Source: Flavobacteriaceae bacterium (lineage in GTDB: Bacteria; Bacteroidota; Bacteroidia; Flavobacteriales; Flavobacteriaceae). Taken from it: DNA of 63,739 nt. Positions 52,465 through 61,143 of the stretch are shown here, in pieces (the first letter of the stretch is position 1; every line of letters starts with the position of its first letter). Both the position numbers and the translations under genes were made by a program. Location of the stretch: contig CANKZI010000016.1 in assembly GCA_947488595.1 (NCBI GenBank), positions 1 through 63,739 of the forward strand, written 5' to 3'. The notes beneath the pieces were generated by a model. It worked only from the letters and a program-made list of their open reading frames with translations. It searched no databases and had not been told where the DNA came from.

Positions 52465-52671
52465 ATGGCCTTATCACCTTCAGAAATGCATGATGCTATT
52501 ATAAAAAATCTTCCTGAAAAAACAGGAAAAAGCATTAGTCAATGGCTTGAAATTGTTAATGAGTTAAAGGGATTTACCAACAAAGAAATACTCAATAAAT
52601 TAAAAGTTGAATATAAAATAGGTCATTTTCAGGCACAAACGATATTAAAATGCCTCAATCTTAAGAATTAA
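52465..52671 (+). CDS. DUF4287 family small protein
   Basis: This 68-residue soluble helical protein includes the segment LPEKTGKSISQWLEIVNE (about 15-32), then a second helix pair ending IGHFQAQTILKCLNL. These fit DUF4287, a small domain of unknown function. It lies 29 bases after the TPR membrane protein gene on the same strand, so it is probably the third gene of that unit. Confidence 0.8.
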   Translation: MALSPSEMHDAIIKNLPEKTGKSISQWLEIVNELKGFTNKEILNKLKVEYKIGHFQAQTILKCLNLKN

Positions 52672-52708
52672 GTAGATTGCAAAATTGTCTAAAAAAGTGG
52701 CAAATAAC

Positions 52709-52732
52709 GGCTGTCACACGAAAATGTCAGCC
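52709..52732. other. Hairpin downstream of the DUF4287 gene
   Basis: GGCTGTCA (52709-52716) pairs with TGTCAGCC (52725-52732), seven of eight positions, with an 8-base loop, 37 bases after the DUF4287 stop codon. It may be a weak terminator for the TPR-AAA unit. No U-run follows directly. A second hairpin (ATTTTAAAG/CTTTAAAAT) lies just after it near 52751-52776. The rest of the 251-base gap shows nothing else I can support. Confidence 0.4.
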
Positions 52733-52922
52733 TGCGGATTATTTTAAGATTTTATTTTAAAGTTCATTTTCTTTAAAATACAGAAACCCCGTTTCACATT
52801 TTACAACAATACATTGCAGTAAATCATACCAAAGACTTGTCTCTTTATAACGTAATAATTATGTAAGTTTATCGCTTTAAAACAACAGTATTTTTCAAAA
52901 AAATCACTTACTTTTACTAACG

Positions 52923-54047
52923 ATGAAAAAGTACAAAGTGATAATTATTGGTGGCGGATTGGCAGGATTGACTGCAGCAATTCATTTATCCAAAATTGGA
53001 CTTGAAGTTATCGTAATCGAAAAAAATGATTATCCGAAACACAAAGTTTGTGGCGAATATATTTCTAATGAAGTACTTCCTTATTTAACATGGTTGGATT
53101 TGGATTTGAGTCCTTTTAAACCAACAAAAATATCACAATTGCATCTTTCAACTACAAGTGGAAAGTCGATAGAACAGCAGCTTCCCATGGGTGGATTTGG
53201 CATTAGCCGGTATACTTTGGATTTATATTTGTACAAAAAAGCAATTTCAAATGGTTGCTCGATTATTGAAGATGCAGTAGAAAATGTGGTTTTCGAAAAA
53301 GGACTTTTTACAATTTCAACCCTAAAAAACGAAGTTTTTCAAGCACCAATTGCCATAGGCGCTTTTGGCAAACGTTCCAATTTGGATGCACAATTACAAC
53401 GTTCTTTTTTTCAAAAAAAATCGCCTTGGTTGGCAGTAAAAGCACATTATTCAGGTACTTTTCCAAATGATTTGGTTGGATTACACAATTTTGAAGGCGG
53501 TTATTGTGGTGTTTCTAAAGTCGAAAATGACGTTATTAATATTTGCTATTTGACCAATTATAATGCGTTTAAAAAACACAAAAATATTCGCGATTTTGAG
53601 CATCAAATACTTTGTAAAAATCCAGTTTTAAAAGATATTTTTGACAATAGTCAATTGGTTTTTGATAAACCTTTGACCATCAGCCAAATTTATTTTGATA
53701 AAAAAACAACCGTACAAAATCATTTGTTGATGATTGGTGATACTGCTGGGTTAATTCATCCGCTTTGCGGAAATGGGATGGCGATGGCAATTCATAGTGC
53801 AAAAATAGCCTGCGAATTGATTGAAAAATACAGTCAAAAAAGCATAAGTACTTGGAATGAAGTAGAACAAGAGTACACCAAATCTTGGCAACATCATTTT
53901 GGAAAAAGACTAAAAGCGGGACGAATGCTTTCGCAGATTTTGCAAAACCAGCAACTCTCAAGAGCATTATTGCGTATATTGGTAATTATGCCGTTTTTAT
54001 TGCCTATTATTATTAAAAAAACCCACGGGAAACCGATTCAGCTATAA
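52923..54047 (+). CDS. FAD-dependent oxidoreductase (geranylgeranyl reductase-like)
   Basis: This 374-residue flavoprotein has an N-terminal FAD-binding motif VIIIGGGLAGLTAAIHLSKI, the PxxKxCG signature as YPKHKVCGEYIS (about 39-50), and LLMIGDTAGLIHPLCGNGMA (about 267-286). It belongs to the family that includes geranylgeranyl reductases and aromatic-ring hydroxylases. It is the first gene of a seven-gene operon with a type III polyketide synthase, so it most likely tailors the polyketide by hydroxylation, oxidation or reduction. Its stop codon is immediately followed by the ATG of the methyltransferase gene. Confidence 0.87.
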   Translation: MKKYKVIIIGGGLAGLTAAIHLSKIGLEVIVIEKNDYPKHKVCGEYISNEVLPYLTWLDLDLSPFKPTKISQLHLSTTSGKSIEQQLPMGGFGISRYTLDLYLYKKAISNGCSIIEDAVENVVFEKGLFTISTLKNEVFQAPIAIGAFGKRSNLDAQLQRSFFQKKSPWLAVKAHYSGTFPNDLVGLHNFEGGYCGVSKVENDVINICYLTNYNAFKKHKNIRDFEHQILCKNPVLKDIFDNSQLVFDKPLTISQIYFDKKTTVQNHLLMIGDTAGLIHPLCGNGMAMAIHSAKIACELIEKYSQKSISTWNEVEQEYTKSWQHHFGKRLKAGRMLSQILQNQQLSRALLRILVIMPFLLPIIIKKTHGKPIQL

Positions 54048-54758
54048 ATGACCCTAAATACAAAATACCGAACAGACGCGCCTGAAATTATGGACGACTT
54101 TGCTATGGAAGGCGACATTTTGCGTGATGCTTTGGATAAAATCGCAAAAATAAACAGGCTGCTCGGTGGCAACGCAATCACTTTAAAAGGGATTAAAAAA
54201 TTGATTGTCGCAACTTCAAAATCGCAAAAAATTACTATCATCGATATAGGCTGTGGCAATGGCGATATGTTGCGAAATCTAGCTGATTATGCAATTGCAG
54301 AAGGTTTTTTATTTCAACTAATCGGAATTGATGCCAACCAGTTCACAATAAATCATGCTCGTCATTTGTCTGATAAATATCCCAATATCCAATATTTTTG
54401 TGAAGACATTTTCGATCCTAACTTTCAACGATTAAAATATGATGTTGTAATTTGTACACTGACTTTGCATCACTTTAAAGACAACGCGATTCTTGATTTG
54501 ATGACTGTGTTTAAAAACAATTGTAATATCGGCATTGTAATTAACGATTTGCACCGAAGCGCTTTTTCTTATCGATTGTTTCAACTGTTTTGCTTCGTTT
54601 TTCGACTAAATTATATGTCACGGCAAGACGGCTTGACTTCGATTTTAAGAGGATTTAAAAAAGAAGAACTAGTAACTTTTTCTCAAAAACTAAAACTTAA
54701 AAAATATACCGTCAACTGGAAATGGGCCTTTCGTTATGAATGGTTGATTTGGAAATAA
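54048..54758 (+). CDS. SAM-dependent methyltransferase
   Basis: This 236-residue class I methyltransferase has motif I ITIIDIGCGNGDMLRNLADY (about 64-83), an acidic residue at the next strand end (LIGIDANQFT), and VVICTLTLHHFKDNAI (about 130-145). It probably O- or C-methylates the polyketide made by the next gene. Its ATG begins on the base after the previous stop codon. The C-terminal part (RLNYMSRQDGLTSI) has no further recognised domain. Confidence 0.87.
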   Translation: MTLNTKYRTDAPEIMDDFAMEGDILRDALDKIAKINRLLGGNAITLKGIKKLIVATSKSQKITIIDIGCGNGDMLRNLADYAIAEGFLFQLIGIDANQFTINHARHLSDKYPNIQYFCEDIFDPNFQRLKYDVVICTLTLHHFKDNAILDLMTVFKNNCNIGIVINDLHRSAFSYRLFQLFCFVFRLNYMSRQDGLTSILRGFKKEELVTFSQKLKLKKYTVNWKWAFRYEWLIWK

Positions 54759-54790
54759 TCACATAAAAAAATTAGCTTTAAAATTAAATT

Positions 54791-55843
54791 ATGAGTGTAA
54801 AAATAAAAACAGTTGCCAAACAACTGCCTAAATATTCAAGAACAACAGCCGAAATTTTACCCTTTTTGGATGCGTGGCTCTTTGGTCAAGAAGATCGTTT
54901 TATTCGAAAAGTAAAAAAAATATTTGAAGGTGCTGCAGTCGATAAACGCTATTCGATTATGGATCCAATCGAAGTTTTTACAAAATCTTCTTTTGAACAA
55001 AGAAATGATATTTATGTTAGAGAAGTGATTGATTTGGGCGAAAAGGTATTGAAAAAAGCTTTAGATAAAGCGCATTGGCAGCCCGAAGATTTAGATTATA
55101 TCATCACCGTAAGTTGCACGGGTATTATGATTCCGTCTTTGGATGCTTATTTAATCAATAGTTTGCAATTGCGTCAAGATATAGTGCGTTTGCCGGTAAC
55201 CGAAATGGGTTGCGCCGCTGGAATTTCGGGAATCATATATGCCAAAAAATTCCTGCAAGCCAATCCTGGAAAGCGAGCCGCTGTAGTGGCTATCGAAAGT
55301 CCGACAGCAACATTTCAACTCGATGATTTTTCGATGGCCAATATCGTCAGCGCTGCTATTTTTGGAGATGGCGCTGCATGTGTTTTGCTTTCTTCTGTTG
55401 AAAATGAGGAAGGACCTAGCATTATTGATGAAGGCATGTATCACTTTTATGACAATATTCACATGATGGGATTCAAACTAACCAATTCTGGGCTACAAAT
55501 GGTCTTAGATATTGAAGTTCCTGAAACCATTGCCAGCCATTTCCCCGATATTATTCATCCGTTTTTGGATAAAAATAATTTAAAAATTGAAAATATAGAC
55601 CATTTAATTTTTCATCCTGGTGGAAAAAAAATTGTACAAACCGTTGAAGATTTATTTTTACATTTAGGAAAAAATATTGATGATACCAAAGCAGTATTGA
55701 GGTTGTACGGCAATATGTCAAGCGCAACCGTACTTTATGTATTAGAACGAATTATGGATAAAAAGCCCAAGAAAGGCGAAAAAGGAATAATGCTGAGTTT
55801 TGGACCGGGATTTTCGGCACAGCGGATTTTATTGGAGTTTTAA
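54791..55843 (+). CDS. Type III polyketide synthase
   Basis: This 350-residue chalcone/stilbene synthase-superfamily enzyme builds a poly-beta-keto chain on an acyl starter and cyclises it, commonly to a resorcinol or pyrone. The catalytic triad is present: C141 in VTEMGCAAGISG, H275 in LIFHPGGKKIV and N308 in LYGNMSSATV. The family GFGPG loop appears as SFGPG (336-340). Other marks are KRYSIMDPIE and VSCTGIMIPSLDAYL. The dedicated ketosynthase, dehydratase and ACP in the same operon suggest a fatty acyl starter. Product not determinable from sequence. Confidence 0.94.
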   Translation: MSVKIKTVAKQLPKYSRTTAEILPFLDAWLFGQEDRFIRKVKKIFEGAAVDKRYSIMDPIEVFTKSSFEQRNDIYVREVIDLGEKVLKKALDKAHWQPEDLDYIITVSCTGIMIPSLDAYLINSLQLRQDIVRLPVTEMGCAAGISGIIYAKKFLQANPGKRAAVVAIESPTATFQLDDFSMANIVSAAIFGDGAACVLLSSVENEEGPSIIDEGMYHFYDNIHMMGFKLTNSGLQMVLDIEVPETIASHFPDIIHPFLDKNNLKIENIDHLIFHPGGKKIVQTVEDLFLHLGKNIDDTKAVLRLYGNMSSATVLYVLERIMDKKPKKGEKGIMLSFGPGFSAQRILLEF

Positions 55844-55906
55844 AAGTGTTATTTCAGAACGAAAAAATTGAAATCTAAAATTAGTGTAATTCATGCTAAA
55901 AAAAAC

Positions 55907-56335
55907 ATGACAAAAGAAGAAATCATAGCCAAATTGCCTTATTCAAAACCATTCTTGTTTGTTGATGAAATTATAAAGATCGATGAAAATGGAGTAGAAG
56001 GTTGTTATACTTTTGATGAAAATTTGGATTTTTATAAAGGTCATTTCAAAAACCATCCGGTTACTCCAGGAGTAATTTTGACCGAAGTGATGGCGCAAAT
56101 TGGATTGGTATGTTTGGGTATTTTTTTAATGAATGAGAATAGCAATAAAACTGCCTCAATTGCCTTAACATCAAGTGATATAGCATTTTTAAAACCAGTA
56201 TATCCAAATGAAAAAGTGAGAGTGATTTCAGAGAAAATTTATTTCAGATTCGGAAAATTAAAATGCAAACTACATATGACAAACCAAAAAAGCGAAGCCG
56301 TTTGTACTGGAATTATAGCCGGAATGATGGTGTGA
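55907..56335 (+). CDS. FabZ-like 3-hydroxyacyl-ACP dehydratase
   Basis: This 142-residue hotdog-fold protein starts at the ATG at 55907 (MTKEEIIAKLPYSKPFLFVD); an upstream TTG at 55868 is less likely. The active site motif is YKGHFKNHPVTPGVILTEVM (about 43-62), with the catalytic H46 and E60. It would dehydrate 3-hydroxyacyl-ACP during assembly of a starter or extended chain on the ACP of this operon. It is not the housekeeping fabZ by context. Confidence 0.87.
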   Translation: MTKEEIIAKLPYSKPFLFVDEIIKIDENGVEGCYTFDENLDFYKGHFKNHPVTPGVILTEVMAQIGLVCLGIFLMNENSNKTASIALTSSDIAFLKPVYPNEKVRVISEKIYFRFGKLKCKLHMTNQKSEAVCTGIIAGMMV

Positions 56336-56358
56336 TATAAGTATTTAAATCTAAAAAG

Positions 56359-57642
56359 GTGGCCATACAAAAAGAAAATAGGGTAGTAATTACTGGACTT
56401 GGCGTTGTTGCTCCAAATGGAGTGGGTTTGGACGCGTTTTCTAATGCGATCCAAAATGGTATTTCTGGAATTAGGCATGACTCCGAATTAGAGCGTTTGC
56501 AGTTTTCTTGTCAAATTGCAGGCAAACCAAACATTTCAACCGAATTGTCTTTGCAGTATTTTTCGGAATTAGAATTGCGGAATTTCAATTCAACCGGAAT
56601 CTTATATGGCGTTATTGCTGGAATTGACGCTTGGAAAGATGCTGGTTTATCTACAGCAATTCAAGAAAATCCAGATTGGGATTCTGGGACAATTTTTGGT
56701 TCTGGTACTTCTGGAATTGAAAAATTTCGCGAGAGTATTTATAAAATTGATGATTTTCAAACCCGAAAATTAGGAAGTACAGTTGTAGCACAAACCATGA
56801 ATAGCGGCATAAGTGCCTATCTTGGTGGGAAATTGGGTTTGGGAAATGTAGTAACGACCAACTCATCCGCTTGTACAACGGGCACCGAAAGCATTCTGAT
56901 GGCTTTTGAAAGAATAAAATCAGGGCAAGCCAAACGCATATTAGCGGGCAGTACTAGCGATTCAGGCCCCTATATCTGGGCGGGTTTTGATGCCATGAAA
57001 GTATGTACCTTCAGGCATAATACAGCACCAGAAAACGGATCAAGACCAATGTCAGCGTCGGCTTCTGGATTTGTACCAGGCAGTGGTGCAGGTGCATTAT
57101 TGCTAGAAGATTTAGAAGTCGCCTTGTCGCGTGGCGCAAAAATTTATGCCGAAGTTTTAGGTGGAAATACCAATTCGGGTGGGCAAAGAGGTCTTGGAAC
57201 GATGACAGCGCCAAATCCGATTGCGGTGCAAAAATGCATCACAGACGCAATAAAAAATGCTGGTATTGCCTCGGATGAAATTGATGCAATTAATGGGCAT
57301 TTGACCGCGACATCAAAAGACAGCTTAGAAATACAAAATTGGAGTAGGGCTTTAGATAGAAAAGGTAATTATTTTCCGTTAATTAATTCGCTAAAATCAT
57401 TGGTAGGCCATTGTTTATCGGCTGCTGGGAGCATTGAGTCTGTTGCAACAATATTGCAATTGCACCATGGATTTGTTTTTCCAAATACCAATTGTGAAGA
57501 TTTGCATCGGGAAATAACAGCAATCATAGATCCTTCAAAAATCCCACAACAATTAATAAAAAAAGAAATTAATATCGTTGCCAAAGCCAGTTTTGGTTTT
57601 GGAGATGTAAATGGATGTGTTATCTTTAAAAAATACAAATAA
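56359..57642 (+). CDS. Beta-ketoacyl-ACP synthase (FabF-like ketosynthase)
   Basis: This 427-residue condensing enzyme starts with GTG at 56359 (MAIQKENRVVITGLGVVAPNG). The Cys-His-His active site is present: C172 in NSSACTTGTES, H314 in INGHLTATSKD and H351 in LVGHCLSAAGS, with K346 in SLKSL. The first His motif reads HLTAT instead of the usual HGTST/HGTGT, which puts it in a divergent branch, likely the kind found in flavobacterial pigment and lipid clusters. It extends acyl chains on the operon's ACP and is followed 2 bases later by the ACP gene. Confidence 0.9.
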   Translation: MAIQKENRVVITGLGVVAPNGVGLDAFSNAIQNGISGIRHDSELERLQFSCQIAGKPNISTELSLQYFSELELRNFNSTGILYGVIAGIDAWKDAGLSTAIQENPDWDSGTIFGSGTSGIEKFRESIYKIDDFQTRKLGSTVVAQTMNSGISAYLGGKLGLGNVVTTNSSACTTGTESILMAFERIKSGQAKRILAGSTSDSGPYIWAGFDAMKVCTFRHNTAPENGSRPMSASASGFVPGSGAGALLLEDLEVALSRGAKIYAEVLGGNTNSGGQRGLGTMTAPNPIAVQKCITDAIKNAGIASDEIDAINGHLTATSKDSLEIQNWSRALDRKGNYFPLINSLKSLVGHCLSAAGSIESVATILQLHHGFVFPNTNCEDLHREITAIIDPSKIPQQLIKKEINIVAKASFGFGDVNGCVIFKKYK

Positions 57643-57644
57643 TT

Positions 57645-57908
57645 ATGGACAAACAAATAATAATTGAGCAGCTTAAAAATATCGTAAAACCTTATATCAA
57701 CAACCAAATAGCCTTTGATGAACTTTCTGAAACTACTGATTTTATTAATGATTTGAAAATCAATTCGGCCAATTTAGTTGATGTGATTTTAGATATTGAA
57801 GAAGTGTTCGATATCACAATCGACAACCAATCGATGGAACAAATGCTCGATGTAAAAACAACTTTATCTATTATTGAAACAAAATTGGGTGAAAATGATA
57901 GGGAATGA
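57645..57908 (+). CDS. Acyl carrier protein
   Basis: This 87-residue ACP has the phosphopantetheine site S41 in DLKINSANLVDVILDIEE. The usual Asp before the serine (DSL) is Asn here (NSA), an atypical motif. Its size, acidity and four-helix pattern fit ACP. It lies 2 bases after the ketosynthase gene and overlaps the phosphopantetheinyl transferase gene by 14 bases, so the carrier and its activating enzyme are made together. Confidence 0.88.
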   Translation: MDKQIIIEQLKNIVKPYINNQIAFDELSETTDFINDLKINSANLVDVILDIEEVFDITIDNQSMEQMLDVKTTLSIIETKLGENDRE

Positions 57909-58416
57909 CATAGTCGATTTGGCGTTGGCAAAAACGGAGAGCAACTGGAAAAGAAGCGGCTTTTTGGATAAAATCTTCACTAAAACAGAACAATTACAAA
58001 TTCTAAATGCCTTCAGTCCGGAAGTGATGGTTTGGAACTTGTGGAGTAGGAAAGAAGCCTCTTATAAAATATTTAACCGAATTACACAAATTCGAGCCTT
58101 CAATCCCATAAGATTTGAATGCGCGCAATCAAAGATAACCGAAGGTGTTTTTTATGGAAAAGTAGTTTATAAGAAAATGATTTTTTATACAAAAACAACA
58201 ATTGATTCAGATTGCATTCACACCATTGCGGTGCAAGATGAAAGTATTTTTGAAGATTTAAAAATCTATCTTCCCAATTCCCATGGATTTTTTTTTGAAC
58301 ATAAAATCATTAAAAACGATAACGGAATTCCGTTTTTAATTCACAATAAAACTTCAGAAAAAAAACCGGTTTCAATCAGTCATCATGGCCGATTCTGCAG
58401 ATATATATCTACATAA
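57895..58416 (+). CDS. 4'-phosphopantetheinyl transferase
   Basis: This 173-residue enzyme starts at the ATG at 57895 (MIGNDIVDLALAKTESNWKR); the upstream ATG at 57874 would extend further into the ACP gene. MIGNDIVDL holds the Mg-binding Asp, and LWSRKEASYKIF (about 57-68) is the WxxKEAxxK motif. The size is close to AcpS/Sfp-like enzymes. It would load the prosthetic group on the ACP of this operon. It is the last gene; a 57-base gap follows before the convergent DnaQ-like gene. Confidence 0.9.
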   Translation: MIGNDIVDLALAKTESNWKRSGFLDKIFTKTEQLQILNAFSPEVMVWNLWSRKEASYKIFNRITQIRAFNPIRFECAQSKITEGVFYGKVVYKKMIFYTKTTIDSDCIHTIAVQDESIFEDLKIYLPNSHGFFFEHKIIKNDNGIPFLIHNKTSEKKPVSISHHGRFCRYIST

Positions 58417-58473
58417 AACACGAAATTTCTGATTGCTATTGCTGTTTATTAGTTTTATCAATAGATATCCAGT

Positions 58474-59073
58474 TTATTTAAGTCCCAATCGCGACTTCAT
58501 TTTCAAAAACAACAATGCAATGGTATAAGCATCTTCCGAAGCCGAAATCCGATCTGTTGTTGGAATTTTAAACAAACTCGCAAGTTCTTCGATACTGAAA
58601 TTTTTTGAGTCAGTTAATTCTTTCCATTTTCTGTACATTACTTCAATATCCAAAGCTTCGTTTTTCAATCTTCCACACTGCATTTTTTCTAAAGCTACGT
58701 TTATCATTTCGACATCAAAATTAACGCGATGACCCACTAACGTAGCATTTCCTAAATAGTCAACAAATGCTTGAATGGCTTGGGGTTCCAATGATTTTGG
58801 CTGTTTGCTTTCGATAATAAATTCGTTCGAAAGTCCGTTGTCATGGTTGTAAATGTATTGCAACAAAACCAGTTCAAAACTATCACCAATATAAATCGTA
58901 TTATCGACAATTGCAAAAGCACTTATAGCAAGAATTACATCTTTTTTATAATCTAAACCAGTAGTTTCAGTACTTAAGACAACAAAACGCGTTGTTTTTT
59001 TTTCGAATTTAGAAAGGTAAACTTTCCAAAAATCGGGGAAATCTTTATTGATGTTTATTAACCAATCGAGCAT
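58474..59073 (-). CDS. DnaQ-like exonuclease-fold protein with altered active site
   Basis: This 199-residue protein has the DnaQ/RNase T fold. Exo I reads VVLSTETTGLD (about 32-42) where the family has DxE, so the first Asp is replaced by Ser. Exo II is present as LVGHRVNFDVEMIN. The Exo III region reads TDRISASEDAYTIALLF, with Ile where the usual catalytic His would align. Two of the catalytic residues thus appear to be lost. It lies 3 bases downstream of the DUF294 gene, a pairing seen near acetate genes in many bacteria. Confidence 0.85.
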   Translation of the reverse strand: MLDWLININKDFPDFWKVYLSKFEKKTTRFVVLSTETTGLDYKKDVILAISAFAIVDNTIYIGDSFELVLLQYIYNHDNGLSNEFIIESKQPKSLEPQAIQAFVDYLGNATLVGHRVNFDVEMINVALEKMQCGRLKNEALDIEVMYRKWKELTDSKNFSIEELASLFKIPTTDRISASEDAYTIALLFLKMKSRLGLK

Positions 59074-59076
59074 GTT

Positions 59077-60993
59077 TTAAGAGAAATAGGTTAACTGAAA
59101 TTTATTTTTAATGATCTCTTCTAAATCTTTCATTGGAAGAAAGCAATTTTTTAGTTTTTCTTTATCGGATTTGGACCATTCTTCTATGGCGATAAATTGT
59201 CCTGAAGTGCCATTTTTAATACCTTCGGATGTTTTAAATTTCTGAAGAATCAAAAATGCTTCGGCGCAATTTAAATAAATATCGGCATATTTTGGTTCAG
59301 TGATTGACAATTGCTTGAATCGCAAAAAAGTATTGTTGATGCCTTTGATTTCGTGGCTTAGCACCAAAAGACGCGCGGCATCTACATAAGGTAAAATTGC
59401 ACGGTTTTTAATGTCAAATTTTTCTTTATTTTCGCCTTCTTCTTCTAGAATAAATTGTTTAAAAAAGCTTATTGGAGGTGGTTTTTTCAAAGCTTCAGTT
59501 CCTAAAAAAGCAAAGAACTTCTTGTTATTGAAAGCATTTTTAAAGATTGTTTCGGTTAATGCGGCTTCCAATTTTACTTCGCCATAAGCAATCTCATAAT
59601 CAAAGAAAATGCTGTAACTGTCTTCTGTTTTTTCGCCAGGCGCGTTCATCCATTCGTCATATTGTTTGGTCCAATCACTTAAAGATTTACACCAAATCAT
59701 ATTACTGGCCATGTGACCTTGCGGACAAAAGGAATAACCGATATATTCTAAATATGTGGTCACTTTTTTGGCAAATTTCAAAAAATAATCTTTAACGTCA
59801 CGGTATTTCTCTGCTGCAACATCTTCGAACACCAAAAAACTATCTTGGTCGGTCAAAAGCAATTGTTCTTTTCGACCTTGACTTCCAATGCTTAACCAAG
59901 CAAAACGTGCTGGTGGAGAACCAAAATCCAAAATAGCTAAATCGACAGCTCTTTTTATTATGGCCATATTCACTTCGCCTGCAATGGTATTGATGTGCGA
60001 AAGCGGAATTTTTTTATCCATAGCAATCCGAATAAAATCGGATAATTTTTCTCTTAAATGCTTCAAATCATCTGCATTGAGTGCGCGTTTTATTTCTTTA
60101 ATTAATACGCCTGGATTATTGGATTGTGCAGCAATTAAATCTTGTTGCGAAATAATACCTTTAATTTCGGTTTTGTCGGTTCCGTCACTCGTTACGCACA
60201 AATGGGTAACATTATGTCGCAACATAAACAATTGTGCTTCGGCAAGCGACAAATTTTCGGGAACAGTAATAACAGGTGATGACATTATATTATTGGCATG
60301 CGTCGTAATATAAAAACGACCTGTAGCTATTTTTGTTCGCAAATCAGCATCAGTAATAATTCCAATTGGCAAATTGTTAATGTGCACCAAAACACAACTA
60401 TCAAGATGGTCCGTCATCAATTGTGCAATTTGCTGAACTACGGCGGTTGGCACTGCAAGTAAAGGTTTCTTATTGTAATCCAGGGACTGAAAATACTGAA
60501 TTTCGGTTTTATTGTCTGCGTATTGAACCGAATCGTTTAGTAACTTTCCTTTTGTATTTTTTGTGGTTGATGTTCTTGCTGTGCTGGCAAAACTTTGCAA
60601 AAGAAAATCCAAAACTTCGGCATTATTGGCCACAAAAGGTCTAAATGTAGCAATTGGAATGGCATAAACTATACTTTCTTCTCTAGCTTTTGCTGTCATC
60701 ATATAATTATTTTTAGCAAAAAACGGACGCAAACCAAGAATATCACCAACTTCACATTTATTGAGCAAAGTTTCTTCTGCATCAGCAATGACAGACAAAT
60801 TGATTACACCCGAGAAAACAACATAAAAGCAATCGTGCAAAACATCATCTATTTGAAATAAAATTTTATTTTTCTCTAAATTGATTACACGAATATCCAT
60901 AGCCACTGTGGTCAATTCGTTGAAAGTCATGTCCGTAAATGGCGGATAGGCGACTAAAAAATCGGCAATACGATCTGCTACACTATTTCCCAT
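59077..60993 (-). CDS. cNMP-binding/CBS/DUF294 nucleotidyltransferase-like regulator
   Basis: This 638-residue cytoplasmic multidomain protein has a cyclic-nucleotide-binding-like domain (about 1-130, FYVVFSGVINLSVIAD), a CBS pair (about 165-295, MTDHLDSCVLVHINNLPIGI and MSSPVITVPENLSL), the DUF294 nucleotidyltransferase-like domain with WLSIGSQGRKEQLLLTDQDS (about 362-381), and a C-terminal DUF294_C domain (about 480-635). Such proteins lie next to acs or acetate permease genes in many bacteria and are believed to be regulatory. It probably forms a transcription unit with the DnaQ-like gene. Confidence 0.9.
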   Translation of the reverse strand: MGNSVADRIADFLVAYPPFTDMTFNELTTVAMDIRVINLEKNKILFQIDDVLHDCFYVVFSGVINLSVIADAEETLLNKCEVGDILGLRPFFAKNNYMMTAKAREESIVYAIPIATFRPFVANNAEVLDFLLQSFASTARTSTTKNTKGKLLNDSVQYADNKTEIQYFQSLDYNKKPLLAVPTAVVQQIAQLMTDHLDSCVLVHINNLPIGIITDADLRTKIATGRFYITTHANNIMSSPVITVPENLSLAEAQLFMLRHNVTHLCVTSDGTDKTEIKGIISQQDLIAAQSNNPGVLIKEIKRALNADDLKHLREKLSDFIRIAMDKKIPLSHINTIAGEVNMAIIKRAVDLAILDFGSPPARFAWLSIGSQGRKEQLLLTDQDSFLVFEDVAAEKYRDVKDYFLKFAKKVTTYLEYIGYSFCPQGHMASNMIWCKSLSDWTKQYDEWMNAPGEKTEDSYSIFFDYEIAYGEVKLEAALTETIFKNAFNNKKFFAFLGTEALKKPPPISFFKQFILEEEGENKEKFDIKNRAILPYVDAARLLVLSHEIKGINNTFLRFKQLSITEPKYADIYLNCAEAFLILQKFKTSEGIKNGTSGQFIAIEEWSKSDKEKLKNCFLPMKDLEEIIKNKFQLTYFS

Positions 60994-61143
60994 AATATTT
61001 ATAATATGTCTTTAAAATTAATAATTTTAATGGTACCACAAAACATAGTTGGCGGAAAATACTTTAAAATTTTTCTTTAACAAAAAGGAAAGAATCGTTT
61101 GTAGATTTTTATTGTATATTTAGAGTTCAAAAAATAAAATGTT

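Noticed and set aside
52672..52922. Possible riboswitch or small RNA upstream of the polyketide operon
   Set aside because: Two hairpins are present, but they lie nearer the preceding gene and match no class I can recognise; no promoter-quality site was found either.
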